This document shows positions 7,657 through 13,926 of a stretch of 13,926 bases of DNA, piece after piece. This DNA is from Bdellovibrionales bacterium (GTDB lineage Bacteria > Bdellovibrionota > Bdellovibrionia > Bdellovibrionales > UBA1609): contig JAGRAA010000007.1 of the NCBI GenBank assembly GCA_020435185.1, positions 1 through 13,926 on the forward strand. The letters are read 5' to 3'. Positions within the stretch are counted from its first letter, which is position 1. The number at the start of each line of letters is the position of its first letter. A program made the translations under genes and the position numbers. The notes below the pieces were generated by a model, which was not told the origin of the DNA, did not search any database, and saw only the letters and a list, made by a program, of their open reading frames with translations.

Positions 7657-9312
7657 TTAGCTATTTGGAATTCTCTGTGGCGCAGTCACAAAAGCATGCT
7701 CATATAAATAAAGACCTATAAAAGCTAATAAGCTAGCCAATACAAGTGCAAAGCTTCCTTCTAAGAAAAGTACTCCGATCGCTGCTATGTGTCCCACTAA
7801 AAGGTTTCCAATCCAAAAGTGTTTTTTGTATTCTCCACTAGTAATTTCGTGAGCGGCCCGAGCAGCCACTTCGCTAGCGTGTGGCATAAACAATTCTGCC
7901 CACTGAATCACCGCATCTGTTACTAAAGCGCCAATAAAAATCCACCTCAGCTCAAATGAAAAGCTCCAGTTTAAATCCACTACTCCATCAACGAATAATA
8001 AAATTCCAGCTCCACAAAAAACCCCTTGAACCAACATGTGAAACGGAAGCAATGAACTTTGCCAAAGGTCTCTTCCTTCGGCTTGACCAAAAAGAAAAGC
8101 AGTATAAATTTTTGTGCCAATTCCAAAAGGAATCGCTAAAAGAGCTAAGGCGTATCTAAAAGTGCTCATCCAACTCGCCTCTTGTAAAAAACCAAAATGA
8201 ACAGCCAGCTCGAAGACAAACCACAATCCTACTAAATTTGTAAATGTGATCAAGAAGATAGAACCTCTAGCTAACCAACTACTCCAGTTAGGTCGCAGTA
8301 ATATGTATAGAAACCGGTCCGGACGCTCTAAATCAGCCACTAACAAAATAGTTGTAAGAGTCATAAAAAATGTCGACAGCCCCGTAACCCACATCGTTAG
8401 CATTGGGTTGTAATCTATAAATTGAAACACATAAAAGATACTCATCAAAAAAACCGATCCGGCAGCTAACCCTTTTGTCACCAAATAAGAGGGAACCTGC
8501 CAATGCCAAGGAACTTTATGTTGAGCAGTATATGCCACTTGAACCATATGCTCAGCCTGTACTCCTTCTGCCACCGCTTTAGACGGAACATTACCCCTGG
8601 CCGGAGCACCTTGAATGCCTACTTTAGTGATGATGTCTCCATATTTAGTTTTCTTTGTTCCTGGTTTTTTCTGATCAAGATATGGACCGCTAAATTTTTT
8701 CTCTCCCACCTGCTCTGCCCACATATAAGACTCAGGAGTTTGATTGACCGCCGTTGGGTTCAAAGAAATAGAATCCCCATCAATATAAAATAATTTAGGG
8801 GCCGTCGCCTGCTCTGGTTTTCTGACGGTGACTTTTTCTTTTCCTAGCACTTGAGAAATTTCAGACTGAGGATCATCTAGATCCCCCGAAATGATTGCGT
8901 GAGTGGGGCAAACGACCACACAAGACGGCTCCAAACTGCTTTCTACCCTATGTGCACAATAATTACATTTAGCAGCGGTGTTGTTCTCTGGGTTGATATG
9001 AATAGAATCATAAGGACAAGCCTGCATACAAGCTTTGCAACCTATACATGCAGTATGGTCAAAGTCCACAATGCCATCTTCTCGCTTATACATAGCTGTT
9101 ACTGGGCAAATTCTAACACAAGGAGCATTGTCGCAATGATTACAGCGAGTCACCTGAAAACGTCTCGATACATCGGGGTATTTTCCCACTTCGGTATACT
9201 TCACCCAAGTTCGATACACCCCTAAGGGTACTTCGTTTTCACTTTTGCATGCGGTAGAGCAAGCATGGCATCCAATACATTTTCTATTGTCGATGACAAA
9301 ACCGTAATTCAA
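7657..9312 (-). CDS. Fused four-cluster ferredoxin / NrfD membrane subunit
   Basis: A 551-residue fusion of the two subunits that normally partner a Mo enzyme. Residues 1-145 are a DmsB/PsrB-like ferredoxin with four Cys quartets: C12/C15/C18/C22, C57/C60/C65/C69, C89/C92/C95/C99 and C116/C119/C131/C135. A linker of about 120 residues leads to a PsrC/NrfD-type membrane domain (about 272-542) with eight predicted helices and the family segment DLERPDRFLYILLRPNWSSW (327-346). It should pass electrons between the quinone pool and the Mo subunit encoded 14 bases downstream. No signal peptide precedes the ferredoxin, so this domain should be cytoplasmic. The start is TTG (9312), supported by AAGGGG at 9319-9324 with six bases of spacing and by the Tyr-Gly-Phe-x-Ile-Asp N-terminus usual for this ferredoxin family. 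It is the first gene of the operon. Confidence 0.93.
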   Translation of the reverse strand: MNYGFVIDNRKCIGCHACSTACKSENEVPLGVYRTWVKYTEVGKYPDVSRRFQVTRCNHCDNAPCVRICPVTAMYKREDGIVDFDHTACIGCKACMQACPYDSIHINPENNTAAKCNYCAHRVESSLEPSCVVVCPTHAIISGDLDDPQSEISQVLGKEKVTVRKPEQATAPKLFYIDGDSISLNPTAVNQTPESYMWAEQVGEKKFSGPYLDQKKPGTKKTKYGDIITKVGIQGAPARGNVPSKAVAEGVQAEHMVQVAYTAQHKVPWHWQVPSYLVTKGLAAGSVFLMSIFYVFQFIDYNPMLTMWVTGLSTFFMTLTTILLVADLERPDRFLYILLRPNWSSWLARGSIFLITFTNLVGLWFVFELAVHFGFLQEASWMSTFRYALALLAIPFGIGTKIYTAFLFGQAEGRDLWQSSLLPFHMLVQGVFCGAGILLFVDGVVDLNWSFSFELRWIFIGALVTDAVIQWAELFMPHASEVAARAAHEITSGEYKKHFWIGNLLVGHIAAIGVLFLEGSFALVLASLLAFIGLYLYEHAFVTAPQRIPNS

Positions 9313-9640
9313 AGGGCACCCCTTAATGATGAAAAGCTTCGCTGATTATTTACGCATCCCAATATAATTATTTTTTAATATAAATTAACAAGTGTAAATA
9401 AAGAGTTGAACATTTCTTGTTTATTTCACGCTTTAACCCCATTAAAAATCTTATAGTAAAAGGAACATTCTCCTCAAACTTTATTAAAATCCCGTAGAAA
9501 TAGGAAATACAACAATATTATAATAATATATATAGATAATTTCCCAGTCTATACCTTTGACAGAATAGACCAAAGCATCATTTAGTGTTTTTAAAGAAGT
9601 CCGATGATAGCTTTTAGTTCAAATTATTTGAGAGGAAGAC
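9313..9640. promoter_or_regulatory. Divergent AT-rich control region
   Basis: A 328-base gap between divergently read genes, with no convincing coding frame. It holds the acyl-CoA-binding-protein promoter (listed separately) and must hold the start signals of the oxidoreductase operon. Two perfect inverted repeats are visible: TTAAT/ATTAA (9375-9379, 9384-9388) and AAATAAA/TTTATTT (9396-9402, 9420-9426). A candidate operon promoter is TTGTTA (9391-9386, minus strand) with TATATT 19 bases on (9366-9361), which is weak. I found no full FNR or CRP consensus site. A very AT-rich tract at 9510-9540 may be bent or easily melted. Confidence 0.5.
9557..9586 (+). promoter_or_regulatory. Sigma-70-like promoter for acyl-CoA-binding protein
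   Basis: A perfect -35 hexamer TTGACA (9557-9562) is followed 18 bases later by TTTAGT (9581-9586), four of six matches to a -10. A start near 9593 would give a leader of about 48 bases before the ATG at 9641. The -35 is strong evidence; the -10 is mediocre. Confidence 0.45.
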
Positions 9641-9910
9641 ATGCCAAGTAGTGATCAATTTCAATCCGCTGTTTCTGATGTAACGAAACTCAAAAAAAAA
9701 CCAAGTGATAAGGATTTACTTTTACTCTATGCCCATTATAAGCAAGCGACAGAAGGAGATGTTTCTGGCAAACGCCCAGGTATGATCAACCTTGTCGCTA
9801 GAAAAAAATTTGATGCTTGGAACGAGCTCCAAGGAACTTCAAAAGAAAACGCTCAAAAAGCCTATGTCGCGATTGTTGAGCGATTAAAAACAGAAATCGG
9901 AATGCAATAA
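9641..9910 (+). CDS. Acyl-CoA-binding protein
   Basis: An 89-residue ACBP, the small four-helix protein that binds long-chain acyl-CoA esters in the cytosol and buffers or transports them. The family signature is nearly complete: PSDKDLLLLYAHYKQATEGD (21-40), then KRPGMIN (44-50) and ARKKFDAW (53-60). The four ligand residues of the bovine protein (Tyr28, Lys32, Lys54, Tyr73) correspond at a constant offset of two to Y30, K34, K56 and Y75 here. Length matches the usual 86-90 residues. ATG 9641 has GAGGA five bases upstream. It is a single-gene unit with its own promoter, ending 19 bases from the convergent isocitrate dehydrogenase stop. ACBPs are common in eukaryotes and patchy in bacteria. 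It may serve the same acyl-CoA pool as the ligase at the left edge, though the two are not in one operon. Confidence 0.95.
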   Translation: MPSSDQFQSAVSDVTKLKKKPSDKDLLLLYAHYKQATEGDVSGKRPGMINLVARKKFDAWNELQGTSKENAQKAYVAIVERLKTEIGMQ

Positions 9911-9929
9911 TTTTTTGTGTAAAATTGAT

Positions 9930-11153
9930 TTATTGAAGTTTTGCACGTAGATTCGAGTTCAACTCCTCTAAAAACTCTTCGGTGGTTAAATAATGACTCT
10001 CTGTCATATTTTTACCATGAATACATAATGCTAAGTCTTTAGTCATCTTTCCACTTTCAACAGTTTGAACACAAACTTGCTCTAATTTTTCACAAAAATT
10101 TATGAGCTCTTTGTTTCCGTCTAATTTACCTCTAAAAGCAAGACCCCTAGTCCAAGCAAAAATTGATGCTATCGGATTTGTTGAAGTTTTCTTCCCAAGC
10201 TGATGCTGTCTGTAATGTCTTGTGACCGTACCATGGGCAGCCTCTGCCTCCATAATATTTCCATCCGGTGTCAACAAGGTAGACGTCATGAGACCCAACG
10301 AGCCAAAACCCTGCGCTACGGTATCAGATTGAACATCTCCATCATAATTCTTACAAGCCCAAACAAAGGCCCCATTCCATTTTAGTGCCGACGCCACCAT
10401 ATCATCGATTAATCTGTGCTCGTAAGAGATCCCCTTCTCTTCAAACTTAGCTTTGTACTCTTTCTCGTACACCTCTTGGAAGATATCTTTAAAGCGGCCA
10501 TCATATTTTTTAAGAATTGTATTTTTAGTAGATAAATATAACGGCCACTCTTTCATGAGTGCTTGATTAAAACAACTTCGAGCAAACCCTTCGATAGACT
10601 CATCAGTATTATACATGGCCATAGCCACACCATCTCCGTCGAAATCATAAACCTCAAAACTTTGAGGCTCACCACTCTCAGGGGTATAGGTAATGGTTAA
10701 TTTTCCTTTTCCCTTTGTTAGAAAATCTGTAGCTTTATACTGATCACCAAAAGCATGTCTTCCTATACAAATGGGTTTGGTCCAATTAGGAACCAAACGA
10801 GGAACATTTTCACATATAATAGGCTCTCTAAAAACAGTTCCTCCTAATATATTACGAATTGTTCCATTAGGAGACTTATACATTTTCTTTAACTTAAACT
10901 CTTCCACTCTCGCTTCATCAGGAGTAATGGTGGCACATTTAATCCCTACACCATATTGCTTTATGGCAAGTGCAGCATCCACAGTGACCTGATCTTCTGT
11001 TGCATCCCGACTTTCCATTCCCAAATCATAATATTTAATATCCAAGTCTAAATAAGGTAAAATCAATTTTTCTTTAATAAATGACCAAATAATTCTAGTC
11101 ATTTCATCGCCATCAAGCTCCACTACAGGGTTTTTAACTTTAATCTTTTCCAT
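9930..11153 (-). CDS. icd: NADP-dependent isocitrate dehydrogenase, eukaryotic type
   Basis: A 407-residue cytosolic TCA-cycle enzyme converting isocitrate to 2-oxoglutarate and CO2 with reduction of NADP. Similarity to human IDH1 is obvious along the whole length, as in GDEMTRIIW (15-23), SPNGTIRNILGG (94-105), IGRHAFGDQY (130-139), LYLSTKNTILKKYDGRFKDI (205-224) and AEAAHGTVTRHYR. Substrate residues R100, R109 and R132, catalytic Y139 and K210, and metal Asp residues D251, D273 and D277 are present. This is the homodimeric eukaryote-like subfamily, not the Escherichia coli Icd type. The frame opens 12 codons earlier at 11189, but I chose ATG 11153: it has AAGGAAG about six bases upstream and the family N-terminus begins there. 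It is monocistronic, with the upstream permease gene ending 249 bases away. Confidence 0.95.
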   Translation of the reverse strand: MEKIKVKNPVVELDGDEMTRIIWSFIKEKLILPYLDLDIKYYDLGMESRDATEDQVTVDAALAIKQYGVGIKCATITPDEARVEEFKLKKMYKSPNGTIRNILGGTVFREPIICENVPRLVPNWTKPICIGRHAFGDQYKATDFLTKGKGKLTITYTPESGEPQSFEVYDFDGDGVAMAMYNTDESIEGFARSCFNQALMKEWPLYLSTKNTILKKYDGRFKDIFQEVYEKEYKAKFEEKGISYEHRLIDDMVASALKWNGAFVWACKNYDGDVQSDTVAQGFGSLGLMTSTLLTPDGNIMEAEAAHGTVTRHYRQHQLGKKTSTNPIASIFAWTRGLAFRGKLDGNKELINFCEKLEQVCVQTVESGKMTKDLALCIHGKNMTESHYLTTEEFLEELNSNLRAKLQ

Positions 11154-11250
11154 TTTTTCTTCCTTTTTACTACGAATCGAAACAGTCATGAGCTACTTGT
11201 AACTGATATTGATACTCGAAAGTCATGACATCATGCAAGCCTCAATACAA

Positions 11251-11297
11251 ATTTAAATCAATTTAAATAAATTTATATGTATCCATAGGATTTAAAT
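11251..11297. repeat. Phased ATTTAAAT repeats upstream of icd
   Basis: The 8-base palindrome ATTTAAAT occurs at 11251-11258, 11261-11268 and 11290-11297, with a degenerate copy (ATTTATAT) at 11271-11278. The first three units are spaced exactly 10 bases, one helical turn, and lie about 100-145 bases upstream of the icd start. This fits curved DNA, an activator-binding array or an UP-like element; which one is unknown. Confidence 0.5.
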
Positions 11298-11332
11298 AAT
11301 TAAATTCTTTGCTACAACTTGTGACGCCATCA

Positions 11333-11422
11333 ACTCGTCGACATCCTCTATCTGTTGATTTTTCTTTAAACTACACTTTTTATTTAGCTATTTCAAATGA
11401 GATCAACTTAACGTCGACGAGT
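11333..11422. repeat. Nested inverted repeat at the permease 3' end
   Basis: ACTCGTCGAC (11333-11342) is an exact inverted copy of GTCGACGAGT (11413-11422). Inside it, GTTGAT (11354-11359) mirrors ATCAAC (11402-11407). The right arms overlap the last codons and stop of the permease gene; the left arms lie in its 3' untranslated region. The transcript could form a long interrupted stem. There is no T-tract after it, so it is not a classical Rho-independent terminator. Confidence 0.5.
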
Positions 11423-13583
11423 GTCTAGCTGGTTTTATAGATAAAATAGAACAGTTTGCACGTGCCAACAACAGATCCTGTTGAGTTCCAAAAAAGTTGA
11501 ATAAGCTAAAAGACCTTCTCTCTTCTTCACATACAATTAAATCAAAATCAGCCGAAGCATTAACATATGCCTCTAAATCCGTTTTCCCACACAAAATATG
11601 ACTATTGGTGGGAGACTTACAAAAACTGGCAATTTCCATTAGAGCTAACTTTTCTTTCATGACGTCTTCGTCAGAAGGAATCTCAGGAAAGGATTTCACC
11701 AAAGTAATTTCAGCATTGTTTAACTTAGCCAAATGATCTGCTGTCTTAATCACTAATTCATCAAAATCATCATCTCTAACGACCACCATAATCTTGCGGA
11801 TATATCGAACTCCAGCATCCCTAAAAGTACCTAAATGACAAGAAAGATGATCCTTCATATATCCAATTGGATTATGAATCGTAAAGTTTCCTCTCGATCG
11901 TCCACCATATTCTTTGACTAGCCATTTGCAATGCAAACGCAGACTTATATCATTCACAGTTTTATAAATATCATGGGAGAGAATGGGATCAAATTTAATA
12001 GGCTCTTCGCTTTTTTCAGACATAGCCTGAATTCGCCGCCGCAAAGATCTAATGATTGGAGTCTCTTCTCCAATATCGCTCAAAACAATCTGCTCGGGAA
12101 CTTCTGTCATATGAACAACTTCCAAACGTCCCTGCTGAGTCAAAGCCATTCCCATTTCGATCAACACTTCAGGGGAACGTTCCTTACCAAATAACGCGAC
12201 CACAACCTCAGCGTCTTCTTCCATACTAAAACTTTGAAAAAATCCCGGGCTAACAAACTCAGACTCAGAATCCAAAAGATCTTTTCGTTTTCCTCGAATA
12301 CCTATGACTCCTTTGGCCGAAGTCCGTTTTCTACTATAAAAAAAGTAAAGAACTGCCCCCGGAACAGTGACAATCACAATTGCACTTAAAATCATCGAGG
12401 CCATTGAAAGCGTTAGAACTATACTACTTATAATCCCAAATAGTTGAGCCCAAGGATAAAAGGGACTCTTGTAAGAAGGTTTATACCAATCCACTCTAGA
12501 TTCTCTTAAAATAATCACTGCCAGATTCTCACTCATATAAATAATGAGCATAAAGACGCTCGCCAATTTCACAATATTTTCAACTTCAAGAAACCAGATA
12601 GTAAACCCAACAATAAAAGCACTAAAAACAATACTCCATATTGGTGTCAGAAACCTTTTATTAATAACCCCAAACACTCCAGGCAGAAGATGATCTCGAC
12701 TCATAGCAAACGGAAATCTAGAGGCCGCCAAAACCCCCGCATTTGCCATTGAAAACATCGTAACAATACCCAAGATAGCAGCTCCGATTCCAAATATCTC
12801 ACCACCAAGACGATGCGCCAGAGAATAAATCGGCTTCAAGTCTCCAGAAAGAGACTCTGTAGGTATATTTCCAGCTAATACGAAGTTCACACTACAATAA
12901 ATGAGAGTCACAATTCCTAAAGAAAGTAGAATTCCCTTAGGGAGATTCCTTTCAGGATCCTTAATTTCTTCAGCTATGGCGGCCACCTTTGTGACCCCGG
13001 CGAAAGATACAAAAACAAGTGCGGCAGCAGAAAATAATCCAAATGTTCCATGCTTTAAAAAAGGCTTGTAATAAGACGTTTCTATATTCAAAGCTCCACC
13101 AAAGCTTATTAAAAGCAACCCTAAGATACTGATAGAAACCAAAACAACCAATGACTTGCTCACTTTTCCTACGCCAAAGACATTAACCAATGTAATGCCC
13201 AAAAGCATAACAAGAGCGGTGTCTTTTAGAGGAATCGAAGACATTACCGATAAGTAAGCACCAAATCCCAGTAAAGCAAAACTGCTTTTTAACAATAAAG
13301 AAAAACACAACCCCAGGCCAGCAATGGTTCCAATTAAGGACCCAAAGGTTCTGTTCAAATATACATAAGTTCCTCCTGAAGTCGGCATGGCAGTAGCAAG
13401 TTCAGATTTTGACAAAGCTGCTGGTAAAACACAAAGCGCTGAAATCAAGTAAGCCATCCATGCAGAAGGACCTGTTTTAATCGCGACAAGACCTGGGAGC
13501 ACAAAAATCCCACTTCCTAGCATGGCGGTTATACTTATGGCGATGACACTTCCTAGGCCAAGGCGTCTTGAAAACTCATTCAA
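11403..13583 (-). CDS. APC-superfamily amino-acid permease with two USP-like domains
   Basis: A 726-residue inner-membrane transporter. Residues 1-418 form an APC-superfamily domain with about 12 membrane segments, the unwound first-helix motif GSGIFVLPG (23-31), a PTSGGTYVYLNR segment (67-78) and the IAEEIKDPERNLPKG loop (203-217). These are typical of amino-acid/cation permeases. A basic linker (418-455) leads to a cytoplasmic tail with two divergent universal-stress-protein-like modules, about 457-588 and 595-718. The second has the clearer alternating pattern (KIMVVVRDDDFDE, DFDLIVCEE, CSILSIKPA). APC-USP fusions are known; the tail is presumed regulatory, perhaps nucleotide-sensing, but I see no intact G-x2-G-x9-G-S/T ATP loop. 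The start is TTG (13583), chosen because AAAGGAG lies seven bases upstream; the nearby ATG at 13579 is out of frame. Transported substrate unknown. Confidence 0.9.
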   Translation of the reverse strand: MNEFSRRLGLGSVIAISITAMLGSGIFVLPGLVAIKTGPSAWMAYLISALCVLPAALSKSELATAMPTSGGTYVYLNRTFGSLIGTIAGLGLCFSLLLKSSFALLGFGAYLSVMSSIPLKDTALVMLLGITLVNVFGVGKVSKSLVVLVSISILGLLLISFGGALNIETSYYKPFLKHGTFGLFSAAALVFVSFAGVTKVAAIAEEIKDPERNLPKGILLSLGIVTLIYCSVNFVLAGNIPTESLSGDLKPIYSLAHRLGGEIFGIGAAILGIVTMFSMANAGVLAASRFPFAMSRDHLLPGVFGVINKRFLTPIWSIVFSAFIVGFTIWFLEVENIVKLASVFMLIIYMSENLAVIILRESRVDWYKPSYKSPFYPWAQLFGIISSIVLTLSMASMILSAIVIVTVPGAVLYFFYSRKRTSAKGVIGIRGKRKDLLDSESEFVSPGFFQSFSMEEDAEVVVALFGKERSPEVLIEMGMALTQQGRLEVVHMTEVPEQIVLSDIGEETPIIRSLRRRIQAMSEKSEEPIKFDPILSHDIYKTVNDISLRLHCKWLVKEYGGRSRGNFTIHNPIGYMKDHLSCHLGTFRDAGVRYIRKIMVVVRDDDFDELVIKTADHLAKLNNAEITLVKSFPEIPSDEDVMKEKLALMEIASFCKSPTNSHILCGKTDLEAYVNASADFDLIVCEEERRSFSLFNFFGTQQDLLLARANCSILSIKPARHSSTLS

Positions 13584-13882
13584 AAAAAAACTCCTTTATT
13601 GAGCTAAACCAGGTTTAACCACTCTCTCCGTTTATACATATTAAAATGTAAGTTTTTCTTACATCAATAAGTATCCATCTCTTCACGAAAAAGAAACATA
13701 CTTCCTCAAAAATCATGAATTTAAAACAAAAACTTACAAAACCGGTCAAAACTCTCAATTTTGGTACAAATAATTTTTATTGCGCCTTTGTAAAATAGTA
13801 AAAACTAAAGATCAATTACACTTTTAAAAATATTATTCGATATATTAAAAAAACAAACGAGCTGAGGAATAAAAAGGGGTTA
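13584..13882. promoter_or_regulatory. Divergent intergenic region right of the permease
   Basis: About 300 AT-rich bases without a convincing gene, lying between the permease start and a probable plus-strand gene. It contains the permease promoter and its dyad (separate entry). An extra CTTACA half-site occurs at 13733-13738. For the plus-strand gene, TATATT at 13841-13846 is a possible -10, but no good -35 sits at normal distance. Nothing else is recognisable. Confidence 0.5.
13638..13667 (-). promoter_or_regulatory. Permease promoter with a perfect dyad in the spacer
   Basis: On the minus strand, TTGATG (13667-13662) and TAATAT (13643-13638) form a -35/-10 pair with an 18-base spacer, each four of six matches. 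A perfect 7-base inverted repeat, ATGTAAG/CTTACAT with a 5-base centre (13646-13664), fills most of the spacer. A dyad here would suit a repressor, or a MerR-type activator, which typically binds between -35 and -10. The dyad is directly visible; the promoter and regulator are inferred. Confidence 0.45.
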
Positions 13883-13885
13883 ATG

Positions 13886-13926
13886 ATGGTCTCACAGAAG
13901 ATCAAACAGATGATCAATAGAACAAG
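13886..13926 (+). CDS. Start of an unidentified gene, cut by the window edge
   Basis: ATG at 13886 is preceded at six bases by AAGGGG (13874-13879) and the frame stays open to the window end. It gives 13 residues beginning MVSQKIKQMINRT. An in-frame ATG at 13883 also exists, but its spacing to the SD is only three bases. The fragment is far too short to identify; the SD and open frame are the only support. Confidence 0.5.
   Translation, partial: MVSQKIKQMINRT

Noticed and set aside
4769..9312. Firm naming as sulfite dehydrogenase (soeABC), polysulfide or thiosulfate reductase
   Set aside because: The ferredoxin, NrfD and Cys-ligand features fit several enzymes. Substrate-specific residues cannot be judged without alignment, so no gene symbol was given.
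7657..9312. Alternative complex III or Nrf nitrite-reductase assignment for the FeS-NrfD fusion
   Set aside because: No cytochrome c genes or other Act or Nrf genes are present, and the adjacent Mo subunit retains its FeS cysteines and Mo-ligand Cys.
9313..9640. FNR or CRP site upstream of the respiratory operon
   Set aside because: I looked for TTGAT-N4-ATCAA and TGTGA-N6-TCACA. Only isolated half-like matches such as TTGAAC and TTTCACG exist.
9905..9935. Inverted repeat CAATAA/TTATTG spanning the convergent ACBP and icd stops
   Set aside because: Only six A-T-rich pairs with a 19-base loop and no T-tract after either arm; too weak for a terminator call.
11154..11189. Upstream ATG adding 12 residues to isocitrate dehydrogenase
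   Set aside because: The extension is not part of the family N-terminus, and AAGGAAG sits ideally before the ATG at 11153, so the extension is the leader.
1..13926. Mobile elements, CRISPR arrays, tRNA or rRNA genes
   Set aside because: No transposase, integrase, regularly spaced repeat array or recognisable tRNA/rRNA sequence was found on either strand.

Overview
The window is an AT-rich bacterial chromosomal segment with short intergenic gaps and no RNA gene, insertion sequence, phage gene or CRISPR array that I can see. Gene content includes a eukaryotic-type NADP isocitrate dehydrogenase, a stand-alone acyl-CoA-binding protein, a long-chain acyl-CoA ligase and a secreted lipoprotein nuclease. 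With the low GC, this would fit a member of the Bdellovibrionota or a related former deltaproteobacterial group. That placement is an inference from gene content, not a measurement. TTG start codons behind strong Shine-Dalgarno (SD) sequences are unusually frequent.

Region 1 (1-1565, plus strand): the 3' part of a long-chain acyl-CoA synthetase, followed 16 bases later by a DUF3050-type protein with a heme-oxygenase-like fold. They are probably co-transcribed. Region 2 (1566-9312, minus strand): a compact block read right to left. It encodes a fused four-cluster ferredoxin/NrfD membrane subunit, a large molybdopterin oxidoreductase, a TorD/NarJ-like maturation chaperone and a TauE/SafE-type anion transporter, then, after a gap with its own likely promoter, an endonuclease/exonuclease/phosphatase-family lipoprotein. 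The first four genes are 14 bases apart or overlapping and should make one quinone-linked respiratory enzyme. Neither catalytic subunit has a Tat signal, so the active site should face the cytoplasm. The transporter hints at sulfite or another sulfur oxyanion, but the substrate cannot be read from sequence alone.

Region 3 (9313-9640) is an AT-rich divergent control region. It is followed by an acyl-CoA-binding protein on the plus strand, which meets the convergent isocitrate dehydrogenase on the minus strand (9930-11153). Region 4 (11154-13583): a control region with phased ATTTAAAT repeats and a nested inverted repeat, then an amino-acid permease of the APC superfamily with two C-terminal universal-stress-protein-like domains. 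Region 5 (13584-13926): the permease promoter with a perfect operator-like dyad, and what looks like the first codons of another plus-strand gene cut by the window edge.

The most noteworthy items are the cytoplasm-facing Mo oxidoreductase operon with its transporter, the pairing of an acyl-CoA ligase with a possible diiron DUF3050 protein, a G8 tract inside the chaperone gene, and several small regulatory structures (an SD-sequestering hairpin, a dyad in a promoter spacer, phased repeats).
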